From: NORP181 sp047623555
GTDB lineage: Bacteria > Pseudomonadota > Alphaproteobacteria > Rhodobacterales > Rhodobacteraceae
Length of the DNA stretch: 26,026 bases
Direction of reading: 5' to 3'
NCBI GenBank assembly: GCA_047623555.1
Contig: JBLHMP010000058.1
Span: 1 to 26,026 of the forward strand
Shown: positions 15,581-23,974 of the stretch, piece by piece
Layout: each line of letters begins with the position of its first letter
Numbering within the stretch: the stretch's first letter is position 1
Made by a program: the position numbers and the translations under genes
Notes under the pieces: model-generated
Database searches by the model: none
Seen by the model: the letters and a program-made list of their open reading frames with translations, nothing else
Told to the model about the DNA's origin: nothing

Positions 15581-15609
15581 TCAGGACAGAACAAAAGAGA
15601 ACCCACATC

Positions 15610-17184
15610 ATGACCAATATTTCCGACAAAGATCGCGTATGGATCTTCGACACCACATTGCGCGACGGCGAACAAAGCCCCGGCGCCACCATGAGCTATT
15701 CTGAAAAACTCGAGATTGCCGGGTTGCTGGATGAAATGGGCGTCGACATCATCGAAGCCGGGTTTCCAATTGCCTCCGAAGGTGATTTCAAAGCCGTCCG
15801 CGACATCGCCAAAAACGTCAACAACAGCGTAATTTGCGGCCTTGCCCGCGCCATGACCGGCGACATTGACCGGGCCTGGGACGCGGTGAAACATGCGCGT
15901 CAGCCACGTATTCACACGTTTATCGGCACCTCGCCGCTGCACCGGGCCATTCCCAACCTGACAATGGATGAAATGGCCGAGCGGATTTACGATACCGTCA
16001 CTCACGCCCGTAACCTGTGTGACAACATTCAATGGTCGCCAATGGACGCCACCCGCACCGAATGGGATTATCTGGCCCGCGTTGTGGAAATCGCCATCAA
16101 GGCCGGGGCCAGCACCATCAACATCCCCGATACCGTTGGCTATACCGCGCCCACCGAATCCGCCGAATTGATCCGGCGGCTGATCGCCGAAGTGCCGGGC
16201 GCCGATGAGGTGATATTTGCCACCCATTGTCACAACGACCTTGGTCTGGCCACGGCCAACAGCCTGGCCGCTGTGCAAGGCGGCGCGCGCCAGATCGAAT
16301 GTACCATTAATGGCCTGGGCGAACGCGCCGGCAACACCGCCCTGGAAGAAGTCGTAATGGCACTGAAAGTACGCCACGACATCATGCCCTGGACCACCAA
16401 AATTGACACAACCAAGCTCATGAACATTTCGCGGCGGGTCGCCGCCGTGTCGGGCTTTGCGGTGCAGTTTAACAAGGCGATCGTCGGTAAAAACGCCTTT
16501 GCCCATGAAAGCGGCATCCATCAGGATGGTATGCTGAAAAACGCCGAAACCTTTGAGATCATGCGCCCCGAAGACGTTGGCTTGGCCGAAACCAACATCG
16601 TCATGGGTAAACATTCCGGTCGCGCCGCTTTGCGCTCAAAACTGGGTGATTTGGGGTTTGAGTTGGGCGACAATCAGCTCAAAGACGTATTTGTACGGTT
16701 CAAGGAATTGGCCGATCGCAAGAAAGAGATTTACGACGACGATCTGATCGCCCTGATGCACGTTGGCGAAGACGCCGCAACTGACCGCCTGCAAATCAGA
16801 TCTCTGCGTGTTATCTGCGGCACCGCGGGTCCGGCAGAGGCCGAATTGGTGATGGAAATCGACGGCGCGGAACACTCCACCAGCCAATCCGGCGATGGTC
16901 CGGTCGATGCCAGCTTTAACGCGGTTAAGGCGCTGTTCCCACATGACGCGCGGCTGCAACTGTATCAGGTTCATGCCGTGACCGAAGGCACTGACGCACA
17001 GGCAACCGTATCTGTCCGCATGGAAGAAGACGGGCGCATTGTGACCGGTCAGTCGGCAGACACCGATACCGTTGTCGCCAGTGTGCGGGCCTATGTAAAC
17101 GCCCTGAACCGGCTGATTGTGAAACGCGAAAGAACCGCGCCGGGCAGCGACACGCGTGAAGTCAGCTATAAAGACGTATCCTGA
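15610..17184 (+). CDS. leuA: 2-isopropylmalate synthase
   Basis: 524 aa, full length. It catalyses the committed step of leucine synthesis: acetyl-CoA plus 2-oxoisovalerate to 2-isopropylmalate. The catalytic TIM barrel starts with DTTLRDGEQSPGATMS (R18, D19; signature 17-29), the metal site includes HCHND (H207, H209), and GLGERAGN at 235-242 plus the C-terminal HESGIHQDG motif are intact. Residues from about 395 form the LeuA regulatory domain that binds leucine for feedback inhibition (VICGTAGPAEAELVMEIDG onward), so control is allosteric as well as by the upstream attenuator. A weak purine-rich site (AAAAGAGAA) precedes the ATG. It is a single-gene unit here; leuB and leuCD are not in the window. 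Confidence 0.97.
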   Translation: MTNISDKDRVWIFDTTLRDGEQSPGATMSYSEKLEIAGLLDEMGVDIIEAGFPIASEGDFKAVRDIAKNVNNSVICGLARAMTGDIDRAWDAVKHARQPRIHTFIGTSPLHRAIPNLTMDEMAERIYDTVTHARNLCDNIQWSPMDATRTEWDYLARVVEIAIKAGASTINIPDTVGYTAPTESAELIRRLIAEVPGADEVIFATHCHNDLGLATANSLAAVQGGARQIECTINGLGERAGNTALEEVVMALKVRHDIMPWTTKIDTTKLMNISRRVAAVSGFAVQFNKAIVGKNAFAHESGIHQDGMLKNAETFEIMRPEDVGLAETNIVMGKHSGRAALRSKLGDLGFELGDNQLKDVFVRFKELADRKKEIYDDDLIALMHVGEDAATDRLQIRSLRVICGTAGPAEAELVMEIDGAEHSTSQSGDGPVDASFNAVKALFPHDARLQLYQVHAVTEGTDAQATVSVRMEEDGRIVTGQSADTDTVVASVRAYVNALNRLIVKRERTAPGSDTREVSYKDVS

Positions 17185-17189
17185 GAATA

Positions 17190-17220
17190 CGGGCAGGTCA
17201 GAGTATCTCCGACCTGCCCG
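17190..17220 (+). terminator. Strong hairpin after leuA
   Basis: CGGGCAGGTC (17190-17199) and GACCTGCCCG (17211-17220) form a perfect 10-bp GC-rich stem with an 11-nt loop, starting 6 bp after the leuA stop codon. There is no T-run afterwards. It probably terminates or stabilises the leuA transcript. Confidence 0.6.
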
Positions 17221-17272
17221 GACATCTGGTCGCCAATTAATGTGTGACCTTTAGAACGACGGTTCTAAGCGG

Positions 17273-17312
17273 AAAAATTGCCATCTGGCACGATGGAACG
17301 CAAAGATGGCAA
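17273..17312 (-). terminator. Intrinsic terminator of the SDR gene at 17325-18077
   Basis: On the minus strand TTGCCATCT (17312-17304) and AGATGGCAA (17286-17278) form a perfect 9-bp stem, followed at once by TTTTT (17277-17273). It starts 13 bp after the stop codon of the minus-strand SDR gene. The orientation of the T-run assigns it to that gene rather than to leuA. Confidence 0.7.
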
Positions 17313-17324
17313 CGCTGTTTTTAA

Positions 17325-18077
17325 TCAAACATGCTGGGCGCCGTTGACCTGAATTTCGGTTCCCGAAACATAAGAACTGCTTTCCGAACAAAGAAAGAAA
17401 ATAACACTCGCAACCTCACTGGGTTGTCCGAGCCGCTGCAGTGGAAGCGCCTGTGCTATTATATCGGTTCCCTCGCTCAGAATGCTTGTCTCAATCTCAC
17501 CCGGTGCAATTGCATTGACCCGAACACCCAATGGTCCAAAGTCATGCGCCATCTCGCGGGTTAAGGCCGCCAAAGCTGCTTTGGACGTCGCGTAGGCCGC
17601 TCCGGCAAAGGGATGCACCCGCGATCCGGCGATTGAGGTCACATTCACCACCGCCCCCTTGCCCATGGAAAGCTCTTCTTTCAGGCCCCGTGCCAACACA
17701 ATTGAAGCAAAAAAGTTGACGTGAAACACCTGCCCCCAAACACTAAGTTCGGTGTCCAATGTGTTGAGCCGCCCACCATCTACCGCTTTGGGCGAAATTC
17801 CGGCGTTATTCACTAGGGCATGCAGCGGCCCGCCGTTCAGCAAAGTTTTTATCTTTTGGACAGCTTCGATTATTTTGCTCGGAGCGCTCAAATCAACCTG
17901 AATGTGATCATCTTTTCCGCCGGGCCACGGGCAGTCTTCTGGAAACGGGTGGCGCGAACAGCTGATTACGCGCCAACCTTCGTCCGCGAATTTCTTCACC
18001 GTCGCATGTCCAATTCCGCGACTTGCTCCAGTCAGAAGAAGCGTCTTCTCTTGATTCATATTTGACACAGGATTCAT
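17325..18077 (-). CDS. SDR-family oxidoreductase (FabG-like)
   Basis: 250 aa from ATG 18077; ATG 18059 (MNQEK) is equally likely since neither has a clear ribosome site. Classical SDR motifs: TGASRGIG at 16-23, VDL at 61-63, NNAG at 90-93, N121, S148 and YATSK (Y162, K166), then the PGEIET loop and the C-terminal GQPSEVASVIFFLCSESSSYVSG box typical of FabG-like ketoreductases. SCSR after the second strand suggests NADP(H). It lies alone between leuA and mreB on the opposite strand with its own terminator; the substrate cannot be inferred. It is different from the SDR at 10620-11396, being about the same length but of another subgroup. Confidence 0.92.
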   Translation of the reverse strand: MNPVSNMNQEKTLLLTGASRGIGHATVKKFADEGWRVISCSRHPFPEDCPWPGGKDDHIQVDLSAPSKIIEAVQKIKTLLNGGPLHALVNNAGISPKAVDGGRLNTLDTELSVWGQVFHVNFFASIVLARGLKEELSMGKGAVVNVTSIAGSRVHPFAGAAYATSKAALAALTREMAHDFGPLGVRVNAIAPGEIETSILSEGTDIIAQALPLQRLGQPSEVASVIFFLCSESSSYVSGTEIQVNGAQHV

Positions 18078-18362
18078 CCATTTTCTTGCGATCCATCAGA
18101 GTTTTGCTTGTAGCGTGCCTTAACAGGACTGGCTAATCCTCATTAGGTGCAACAGAGCAAAGTTTTGGGGCAATGGTTTTGCGGCAATGACGGTTCACAC
18201 GTCCACTCATTTGCCCTGCTCATGTCACAAACCCAAGCGGAAACGCGCTGGTTTTCTGCAATCAACCCTTTCGTCTCACCCAACCAACGCCTATATCTTG
18301 GTGGCCCCACGACCCACACGAGTCGCGGGTTCTTTTGGCAGTTCTCAACAGGATCACCGCTT
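18078..18362 (+). other. Intergenic region upstream of mreB
   Basis: About 285 bp without a supported gene. The mreB frame is open back to 18147, but the extra 72 codons have no resemblance to MreB and start without a ribosome site, so I treat the region as the mreB leader. A small inverted repeat CTAAT-CCTC-ATTAG lies at 18133-18146. I see no clear promoter. Confidence 0.4.
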
Positions 18363-19409
18363 ATGGCGTTATTTGACTTTTTGGGTGGGTTGTTCACTCA
18401 GGATATGGCCATTGACCTCGGCACAGCGAATACGCTGGTCTACGTCAAAGGCCGCGGCATTGTGTTATCTGAACCCTCAGTGGTGGCCTATCACATCAAA
18501 GACGGTGTCAAAAAGGTGCTGGCTGTTGGCGAAGACGCCAAGCTGATGCTGGGCCGCACCCCTGGATCCATCGAGGCGATCCGCCCGATGCGCGAAGGCG
18601 TGATTGCCGATTTTGATACTGCCGAAGAGATGATCAAACACTTTATCCGTAAGGTGCATAAACGCTCGATCTTTTCCAAACCCAAGATCATTGTTTGTGT
18701 GCCGCATGGCGCCACGCCGGTCGAAAAACGCGCGATCCGCCAATCGGTTCTAAGTGCGGGCGCCCGACGTGCCGGTCTTATTGCCGAACCGATTGCGGCG
18801 GCCATTGGTGCCGGGATGCCGATTACCGACCCAACCGGCAACATGGTTGTCGACATCGGCGGCGGCACCACCGAGGTGGCTGTGCTGTCGTTGGGCGACA
18901 TTGTTTATGCCCGCTCAGTCCGGGTTGGCGGCGACCGTATGGACGAAGCGATTATTTCGTATCTGCGGCGGCATCAAAACCTGCTTGTTGGTGAGGCAAC
19001 CTCAGAGCGGATCAAGACCTCGATTGGCACCGCGCGGATGCCAGACGATGGCCGCGGTGCCTCGATGCACATTCGTGGGCGTGATCTGCTAAATGGTGTC
19101 CCCAAAGAGATCGAGATCAATCAGGCACAAGTCGCCGAAGCCCTCGCCGAACCGGTCCAGCAAATCTGCGAAGCTGTAATGACCGCGCTTGAGGCAACGC
19201 CGCCTGATCTGGCCGCTGATATTGTTGACCGCGGCGTCATGCTGACCGGCGGTGGTGCCTTGCTGGGCGATCTTGATCTGGCGCTGCGTGAACAAACCGG
19301 TCTGGCCGTGTCAATTGCCGATGAATGCCTGAATTGCGTCGCCTTGGGCACCGGCAAAGCGCTGGAATACGAAAAGCAACTGCGCCACGCAATTGACTAC
19401 GACAGTTAG
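18363..19409 (+). CDS. mreB: Rod shape-determining protein MreB (bacterial actin)
   Basis: 348 aa from ATG 18363, the standard MreB length; the start gives the canonical MALFDFLGGLFTQDMAIDLG. Actin-fold nucleotide motifs are complete: phosphate-1 DLGTANT at 18-24, phosphate-2 DIGGGTTE at 164-171, and the adenosine motif TGGGALL at 295-301. The N-terminal hydrophobic stretch (LFDFLGGLF) is the membrane-binding helix usual in Gram-negative MreB. It forms short membrane-bound filaments that organise the elongation machinery encoded immediately downstream (MreC, MreD, PBP2, RodA). CAGGA lies upstream of the ATG. Confidence 0.97.
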   Translation: MALFDFLGGLFTQDMAIDLGTANTLVYVKGRGIVLSEPSVVAYHIKDGVKKVLAVGEDAKLMLGRTPGSIEAIRPMREGVIADFDTAEEMIKHFIRKVHKRSIFSKPKIIVCVPHGATPVEKRAIRQSVLSAGARRAGLIAEPIAAAIGAGMPITDPTGNMVVDIGGGTTEVAVLSLGDIVYARSVRVGGDRMDEAIISYLRRHQNLLVGEATSERIKTSIGTARMPDDGRGASMHIRGRDLLNGVPKEIEINQAQVAEALAEPVQQICEAVMTALEATPPDLAADIVDRGVMLTGGGALLGDLDLALREQTGLAVSIADECLNCVALGTGKALEYEKQLRHAIDYDS

Positions 19410-19459
19410 GCCGCGCAGCCTTTCAGTAATGACAAACCCTTTCCCCAAGAGGACACCCC

Positions 19460-20356
19460 TTGGCCAAGGACCGATCACAACGCGATGATTATACCGGCCC
19501 CCTGCGCCGGTTGCTGTTGGGGGTTGTGTGCCTGTGCCTGCTGGCAATTTTTCTGGTCTGGCGCATCGACAGCCCCCGCGTCGAACGGTTTCGCGCCCAG
19601 GTCACCGACACAGTTGTGCCCTCAATGGGCTGGGCGATGGCTCCGGTGACGGGTGTCGTCAACCTTATGCGCGATTTCCAAAGCTATCAGCGACTTGCCG
19701 ATCAGAACCGCGAATTGCGCAGTGAATTGCGCCAGATGCGCGCCTGGAAAGAGGCGGCGCTGCAGCTAGAGCAGGAAAACGCCCGACTGCTGGACCTGAA
19801 CAACGTCCGGCTGGACCCACGCCTGACCTTTATCACCGGAGTGGTTTTGGCCGACAGCGGCTCTCCGTTTCGCCAGTCTGTGTTGCTGAATGTCGGCGCC
19901 CGTGACGGGATCATGGACGGCTGGGCGGCAATGGACGGTATTGGCCTTGTCGGTCGGATTTCCGGCACTGGCAAAAACACCGCCCGCGTCATCCTGCTGA
20001 CCGATGCGTCAAGTTCGGTGCCCGCCCTTGTGCAACCCTCGGGACAATCGGCGCTGGTGGCGGGGGATAACACGCCTGCCCCTCTCATCGACTTTCTGGA
20101 AAACCGCGATCTGGTGCGTCCTGGTGATCGGGTTGTCAGTTCCGGTGATGGTGGCGTGTTTCCGGCCGGATTGCTGATTGGGCAGATTGCGGTTGATTCG
20201 GCGGGACGTCTGCGCGTGCGCCTGTCTGCCGATTACGAGCGGCTCGAATTTCTGCGGGTTCTGCGCCATCTTGGCGCCGAAGCCGTCACCGATCCCGGTA
20301 ACATCGTCGTGCCGGAACCGGATGCAACCGCGCAGGTTGGCGGCGACGATGGATAG
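19460..20356 (+). CDS. mreC: Rod shape-determining protein MreC
   Basis: 298 aa with a TTG start at 19460, chosen because AAGAGGA sits 7 bases upstream and no ATG exists before the membrane helix. Membrane anchor at about 13-32 (LRRLLLGVVCLCLLAIFLVW), then a coiled coil at about 70-110 (QRLADQNRELRSELRQMRAW), and the periplasmic two-barrel MreC domain (GVVLADSGSPFRQSVLLNVGARDGI ... GDRVVSSGDGGVFPAGLLIG). MreC links the cytosolic MreB filament to PBP2 and activates it. It lies 50 bp after mreB and overlaps mreD by 8 bp. Confidence 0.95.
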   Translation: MAKDRSQRDDYTGPLRRLLLGVVCLCLLAIFLVWRIDSPRVERFRAQVTDTVVPSMGWAMAPVTGVVNLMRDFQSYQRLADQNRELRSELRQMRAWKEAALQLEQENARLLDLNNVRLDPRLTFITGVVLADSGSPFRQSVLLNVGARDGIMDGWAAMDGIGLVGRISGTGKNTARVILLTDASSSVPALVQPSGQSALVAGDNTPAPLIDFLENRDLVRPGDRVVSSGDGGVFPAGLLIGQIAVDSAGRLRVRLSADYERLEFLRVLRHLGAEAVTDPGNIVVPEPDATAQVGGDDG

Positions 20357-20885
20357 GTCCACTTCGCATACCTGGATCATGCGCGGCTGTTTTCTTGCGC
20401 TGGCTTTGCTGATCATGTTCTTTCACCTGCTGCCGCTGGATACTATTCCACGTCGCTGGGCGCCACCTGACCTGTTGATCGCTTTTGTCTTTGCCTGGGC
20501 GCTGCGGCGACCGGACTTTGTGCCGATCCTCAGCATTGCCGCCGTGATGTTGATGGCCGATCTGATGTTTCAGCGCCCGCCGGGGTTGCTGGCCTTGCTG
20601 GTGTTAATGGGCACCGAATATTTGCGGTTGCGTTTTGCCGGGCTACGGGATGCCAGCTTTGCCGGGGAATGGATCGCTGTTTGCATTGTGCTGGTGGCCA
20701 TTGTCGTCGCCAACCGGTTGGTGTTGGCAGTGTTAGCAGTGCAACAGGCGGCTTTGGGGCTTAGCCTAATGCAGATGCTTATGACCATCGCCGTCTATCC
20801 GCTGGTGGTTTTGATCACACAATCGGTGTTTGGCGTGCGCACGCTGGCGCCCTCGGACACTGACGCACGGACGGTGCGCGCATGA
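20349..20885 (+). CDS. mreD: Rod shape-determining protein MreD
   Basis: 178 aa from ATG 20349, which overlaps the mreC stop by 8 bp; the frame is open further upstream but that part is the mreC shadow. Highly hydrophobic, with five or six membrane segments (for example CFLALALLIMFFHLLPL and PPDLLIAFVFAWALRRPDFV), the latter being the conserved MreD motif. It is an inner-membrane partner of MreC in the elongasome. Its last codons overlap mrdA by ATGA. Alphaproteobacterial MreD proteins are short and divergent, so identity rests on position as well as on the PPD...F.W..R.P motif. Confidence 0.93.
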   Translation: MDRSTSHTWIMRGCFLALALLIMFFHLLPLDTIPRRWAPPDLLIAFVFAWALRRPDFVPILSIAAVMLMADLMFQRPPGLLALLVLMGTEYLRLRFAGLRDASFAGEWIAVCIVLVAIVVANRLVLAVLAVQQAALGLSLMQMLMTIAVYPLVVLITQSVFGVRTLAPSDTDARTVRA

Positions 20886-22825
20886 GACGATCACCCAAAG
20901 AGCTGGAAAGCAGCCACCGCAAAATGGGCCGCCGGGCGCTGTTGTTGGGCGGCGTGCAGCTGGCCTTTGCCGGGGCGCTGGGATTGCGGATGCGGTATTT
21001 GCAGGTCGATCAGGCCGACCAGTTCCGCCTGCTCGCCGAAGAGAATCGTATCAACATCCGCTTGATCGCACCGGCACGCGGCAAATTGTTTGACCGCAAC
21101 GGCACGATACTGGCGCAAAACACGCCGTCCTATCGCGTTGTCATCGTGCCCGAAGACGCTGGCGACGTTGATCTGATCCTGTCGCGCCTGTCGCAACTGA
21201 TTGACCTTGACCCCGAAGAACTGGAACGCGCGCGCACCGAAATGCGCCGCAGCCCGCCGTTTTTACCGATCACCATCGCGGATCAGATCAGCTGGGAGGA
21301 CGTCAGCAAGATCGCCGTCAACACCCCGGCCCTGCCCGGCATCACGCCCGAGGTTGGCCTGACACGCGACTATCCGCAGGGTGCTGATTTCGCCCATGTG
21401 GTCGGCTATGTCGGCCCGATCAGCGACTATGATCTGGAACGCATTGAGAACCCGGATCAATTGCTGCGCATCCCACGGTTTCAGATCGGCAAAGTCGGGA
21501 TTGAGGCCAAAGAAGAGGACAATCTGCGCGGCAAAGCCGGGGCCAAACGCGTCGAAATCAACGCCACCGGCCGCGTCATGCGCGAATTGGACCGCCGCGA
21601 AGGCCAGCCCGGTGCCGATCTGCAATTGTCGGTAGACGCCGAATTGCAGGCCTATGTGCAGACGCGTTTGGGCGTCGAGAGCGCCAGCGCCGTGGTGATT
21701 GACTGTAAAACCGGCGATCTGCGGGCCATTGTCTCGGCCCCCACCTTTGATCCCAATCTGTTTGTACGTGGCATTTCGGTGGCCAATTACGCCGACTTGA
21801 CCGAAAACCCGTTCCGGCCGCTGGCCAGCAAATCGGTGCAAGGCACCTATCCACCCGGGTCCACATTCAAAATGATCACCGCAATGGCAGGCCTTGAGGC
21901 CGGGGTAATCACCGCCGATGACACGGCCTATTGCCCCGGATATATGGAAATTTCCGGGCGCAGATTCCATTGCTGGAAACGCGCCGGGCATGGGCATGTA
22001 GACCTGCAAAACTCGCTCAAACAAAGCTGCGATGTCTTTTACTACGACCTCGCGCTCAAGGTTGGCATCGACAAAATCTCTGCCATGGCCAAGAAATTTG
22101 GCCTTGGGGTGCGCCATGATCTGCCAATGTCTGCCGTGGCCCGTGGTCTGGCCCCCAACCGCGACTGGAAGGCCCGCACCTACGGGCAGGACTGGTTAAT
22201 TGGTGACACCGCGAATTCCGCCATTGGGCAGGGCTTTATGCTCGCCTCGCCGCTGCAACTGGCGGTGATGGCGGCGCGGTTGGCCACCGGTCGCAGTGTG
22301 ACGCCGCGACTGGTCAAAACGGTAAACGGTGTTGAGCAACCTTCGGGTGCGGGGGAATCGTTGGGCCTCAACGAAGACCACCTGCGTCAGGTGCGGAACG
22401 CCATGTATTCGGTTAGCAATGACCGGCGTGGCACCGCCTATCGCAGTCGGATCATCGAAGACGGATTCCGTATGGCCGGAAAAACCGGCACCAGTCAGGT
22501 TCGCAATATCACCACCGCCGAACGCCGCGCCGGGGTGATCCGCAACCGCGATCTGCCGTGGGAGCGTCGCGATCACGCGCTGTTTGTTGATTTCGCCCCC
22601 TTTGACAATCCCAAATTCGCGGTGGCCGTGGTGGTTGAACATGGTGGCGGTGGCTCGGTCGCGGCGGCGCCGATTGCGCGCGACATCACGCTGCAGGCGC
22701 TTTTCAATGGCACGCCGCCGCTGTCCGTCTACCCGTCCAAAGACCGCGGTAAAATCAAGGCGCAGCAGGAACGTCTGCGCCGCGAAAACCCCCGGATCGA
22801 CAAAGACGGAAAAGATCGCGCATGA
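20882..22825 (+). CDS. mrdA: Penicillin-binding protein 2 (peptidoglycan DD-transpeptidase)
   Basis: 647 aa. N-terminal membrane anchor at about 19-37, then the PBP dimerisation (pedestal) domain (LIAPARGKLFDRNGTILAQN) and the class B transpeptidase domain. Active-site motifs: STFK with catalytic S327 and K330, SCD at 382-384 (the SxD form usual in PBP2), and KTGTS from 534. It cross-links new peptidoglycan during lateral wall growth, in complex with the RodA glycosyltransferase encoded next. It overlaps mreD and rodA by 4 bp (ATGA) on both sides. The hydrophilic C-terminal tail of about 35 residues after PPLSVYP is rich in Lys and Arg. Confidence 0.96.
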   Translation: MRRSPKELESSHRKMGRRALLLGGVQLAFAGALGLRMRYLQVDQADQFRLLAEENRINIRLIAPARGKLFDRNGTILAQNTPSYRVVIVPEDAGDVDLILSRLSQLIDLDPEELERARTEMRRSPPFLPITIADQISWEDVSKIAVNTPALPGITPEVGLTRDYPQGADFAHVVGYVGPISDYDLERIENPDQLLRIPRFQIGKVGIEAKEEDNLRGKAGAKRVEINATGRVMRELDRREGQPGADLQLSVDAELQAYVQTRLGVESASAVVIDCKTGDLRAIVSAPTFDPNLFVRGISVANYADLTENPFRPLASKSVQGTYPPGSTFKMITAMAGLEAGVITADDTAYCPGYMEISGRRFHCWKRAGHGHVDLQNSLKQSCDVFYYDLALKVGIDKISAMAKKFGLGVRHDLPMSAVARGLAPNRDWKARTYGQDWLIGDTANSAIGQGFMLASPLQLAVMAARLATGRSVTPRLVKTVNGVEQPSGAGESLGLNEDHLRQVRNAMYSVSNDRRGTAYRSRIIEDGFRMAGKTGTSQVRNITTAERRAGVIRNRDLPWERRDHALFVDFAPFDNPKFAVAVVVEHGGGGSVAAAPIARDITLQALFNGTPPLSVYPSKDRGKIKAQQERLRRENPRIDKDGKDRA

Positions 22826-23961
22826 GCTATCTTGAATATTCCGTCAAATCCGTTCCTTCGGGCCTGCGCAAAATTGCCTATCTGAACTGGCCGCTGGTGC
22901 TATTGCTGATCTCGGTCGCGGGCGTTGGGTTTCTGATGCTGTATTCCGTCGCAGGCGGGTCGTTCACCCCCTGGGCCGAACCGCAAATGAAACGTTTTGG
23001 CCTGGGCCTGGTGGTGATGCTGTTGGTGGCGGTCGTGCCTATCTGGTTCTGGCGCAATATCGCCGCGGTGGCCTATGGCGTGACGATCCTTTTACTAATT
23101 CTGGTTGAGTTGGTTGGCTCTGTCGGCATGGGCGCACAACGCTGGATCGACCTTGGCTTTATGCGCCTGCAACCGTCGGAGTTGATGAAAGTTACGCTGA
23201 TCATGCTGCTGGCCGCCTATTACGACTGGCTACCGGCAAAGCGCATTTCGCGCCCCGTTTGGGTGTTTATCCCAGTGGTGCTGATCCTTGTCCCAACCTT
23301 TATGGTTTTGCGCCAACCCGATCTTGGGACATCGCTGTTGTTGATTTTTGCGGGCGGCGGGCTGATGTTTCTGGCCGGGGTACACTGGGCCTATTTTGCT
23401 GCCGTTATCTCCGCAGGTGTCGGATTGGTTGTTGCGATATTTCAAAGCCGCGACACCAGTTGGCAAATGTTGAAAAATTATCAGTTCCGCCGCATTGATA
23501 CGTTTCTGGACCCTGCCAGCGATCCGCTGGGCGCCGGTTATCACATCACCCAATCCAAAATCGCACTTGGCTCGGGCGGCTGGACCGGACGTGGATTTAT
23601 GCAAGGCACCCAATCGCGGCTGAACTTTTTGCCGGAAAAACACACCGATTTCATCTTTACCACTCTGGCCGAGGAATTCGGCTTTGTGGGTGGGATTTCG
23701 TTGCTGGTGCTCTACGTGTTGATCACCGTATTCTGCATCGCCACCGCCCTTGGCACCCGTGATCGGTTTTCCTCACTGATGACGCTGGGCGTCGCTATGA
23801 CGTTCTTTTTGTTTTTCGCCGTCAACATGTCGATGGTCATGGGTCTGGCCCCAGTTGTCGGCGTGCCGCTGCCAATGGTCAGCTATGGCGGATCTGCCAT
23901 GTTGGTTTTGATGGTCGCCTTTGGTCTGGTTCAAAGCGCCCATATCCACCGCCCTCGATAA
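22822..23961 (+). CDS. rodA: RodA, SEDS-family peptidoglycan glycosyltransferase
   Basis: 379 aa with about ten membrane segments. SEDS signatures: QRWIDLGFMRLQPSELMK at 106-123, RQPDLGTS at 164-171, FLPEKHTDFIF at 269-279 (D276 corresponds to the essential Asp of RodA/FtsW), and the C-terminal GLAPVVGVPLPMVSYGGS box. It polymerises lipid II into glycan strands for cell elongation, together with PBP2. Its ATG overlaps mrdA by 4 bp. RodA rather than FtsW because of linkage to mreBCD-mrdA. Confidence 0.96.
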   Translation: MSYLEYSVKSVPSGLRKIAYLNWPLVLLLISVAGVGFLMLYSVAGGSFTPWAEPQMKRFGLGLVVMLLVAVVPIWFWRNIAAVAYGVTILLLILVELVGSVGMGAQRWIDLGFMRLQPSELMKVTLIMLLAAYYDWLPAKRISRPVWVFIPVVLILVPTFMVLRQPDLGTSLLLIFAGGGLMFLAGVHWAYFAAVISAGVGLVVAIFQSRDTSWQMLKNYQFRRIDTFLDPASDPLGAGYHITQSKIALGSGGWTGRGFMQGTQSRLNFLPEKHTDFIFTTLAEEFGFVGGISLLVLYVLITVFCIATALGTRDRFSSLMTLGVAMTFFLFFAVNMSMVMGLAPVVGVPLPMVSYGGSAMLVLMVAFGLVQSAHIHRPR

Positions 23962-23974
23962 CGGACTTTCCTGA

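Noticed and set aside
15406..16614. 402-codon minus-strand open frame
   Set aside because: Antisense to leuA and covering its leader; Gly/His/Phe-rich shadow composition and no recognisable motif.
18147..18362. N-terminal extension of mreB by 72 codons
   Set aside because: No resemblance to MreB; ATG 18363 gives the canonical N-terminus and length.
21263..22117. 284-codon minus-strand open frame
   Set aside because: Antisense shadow of mrdA, whose own motifs (STFK, SCD, KTG) are intact.
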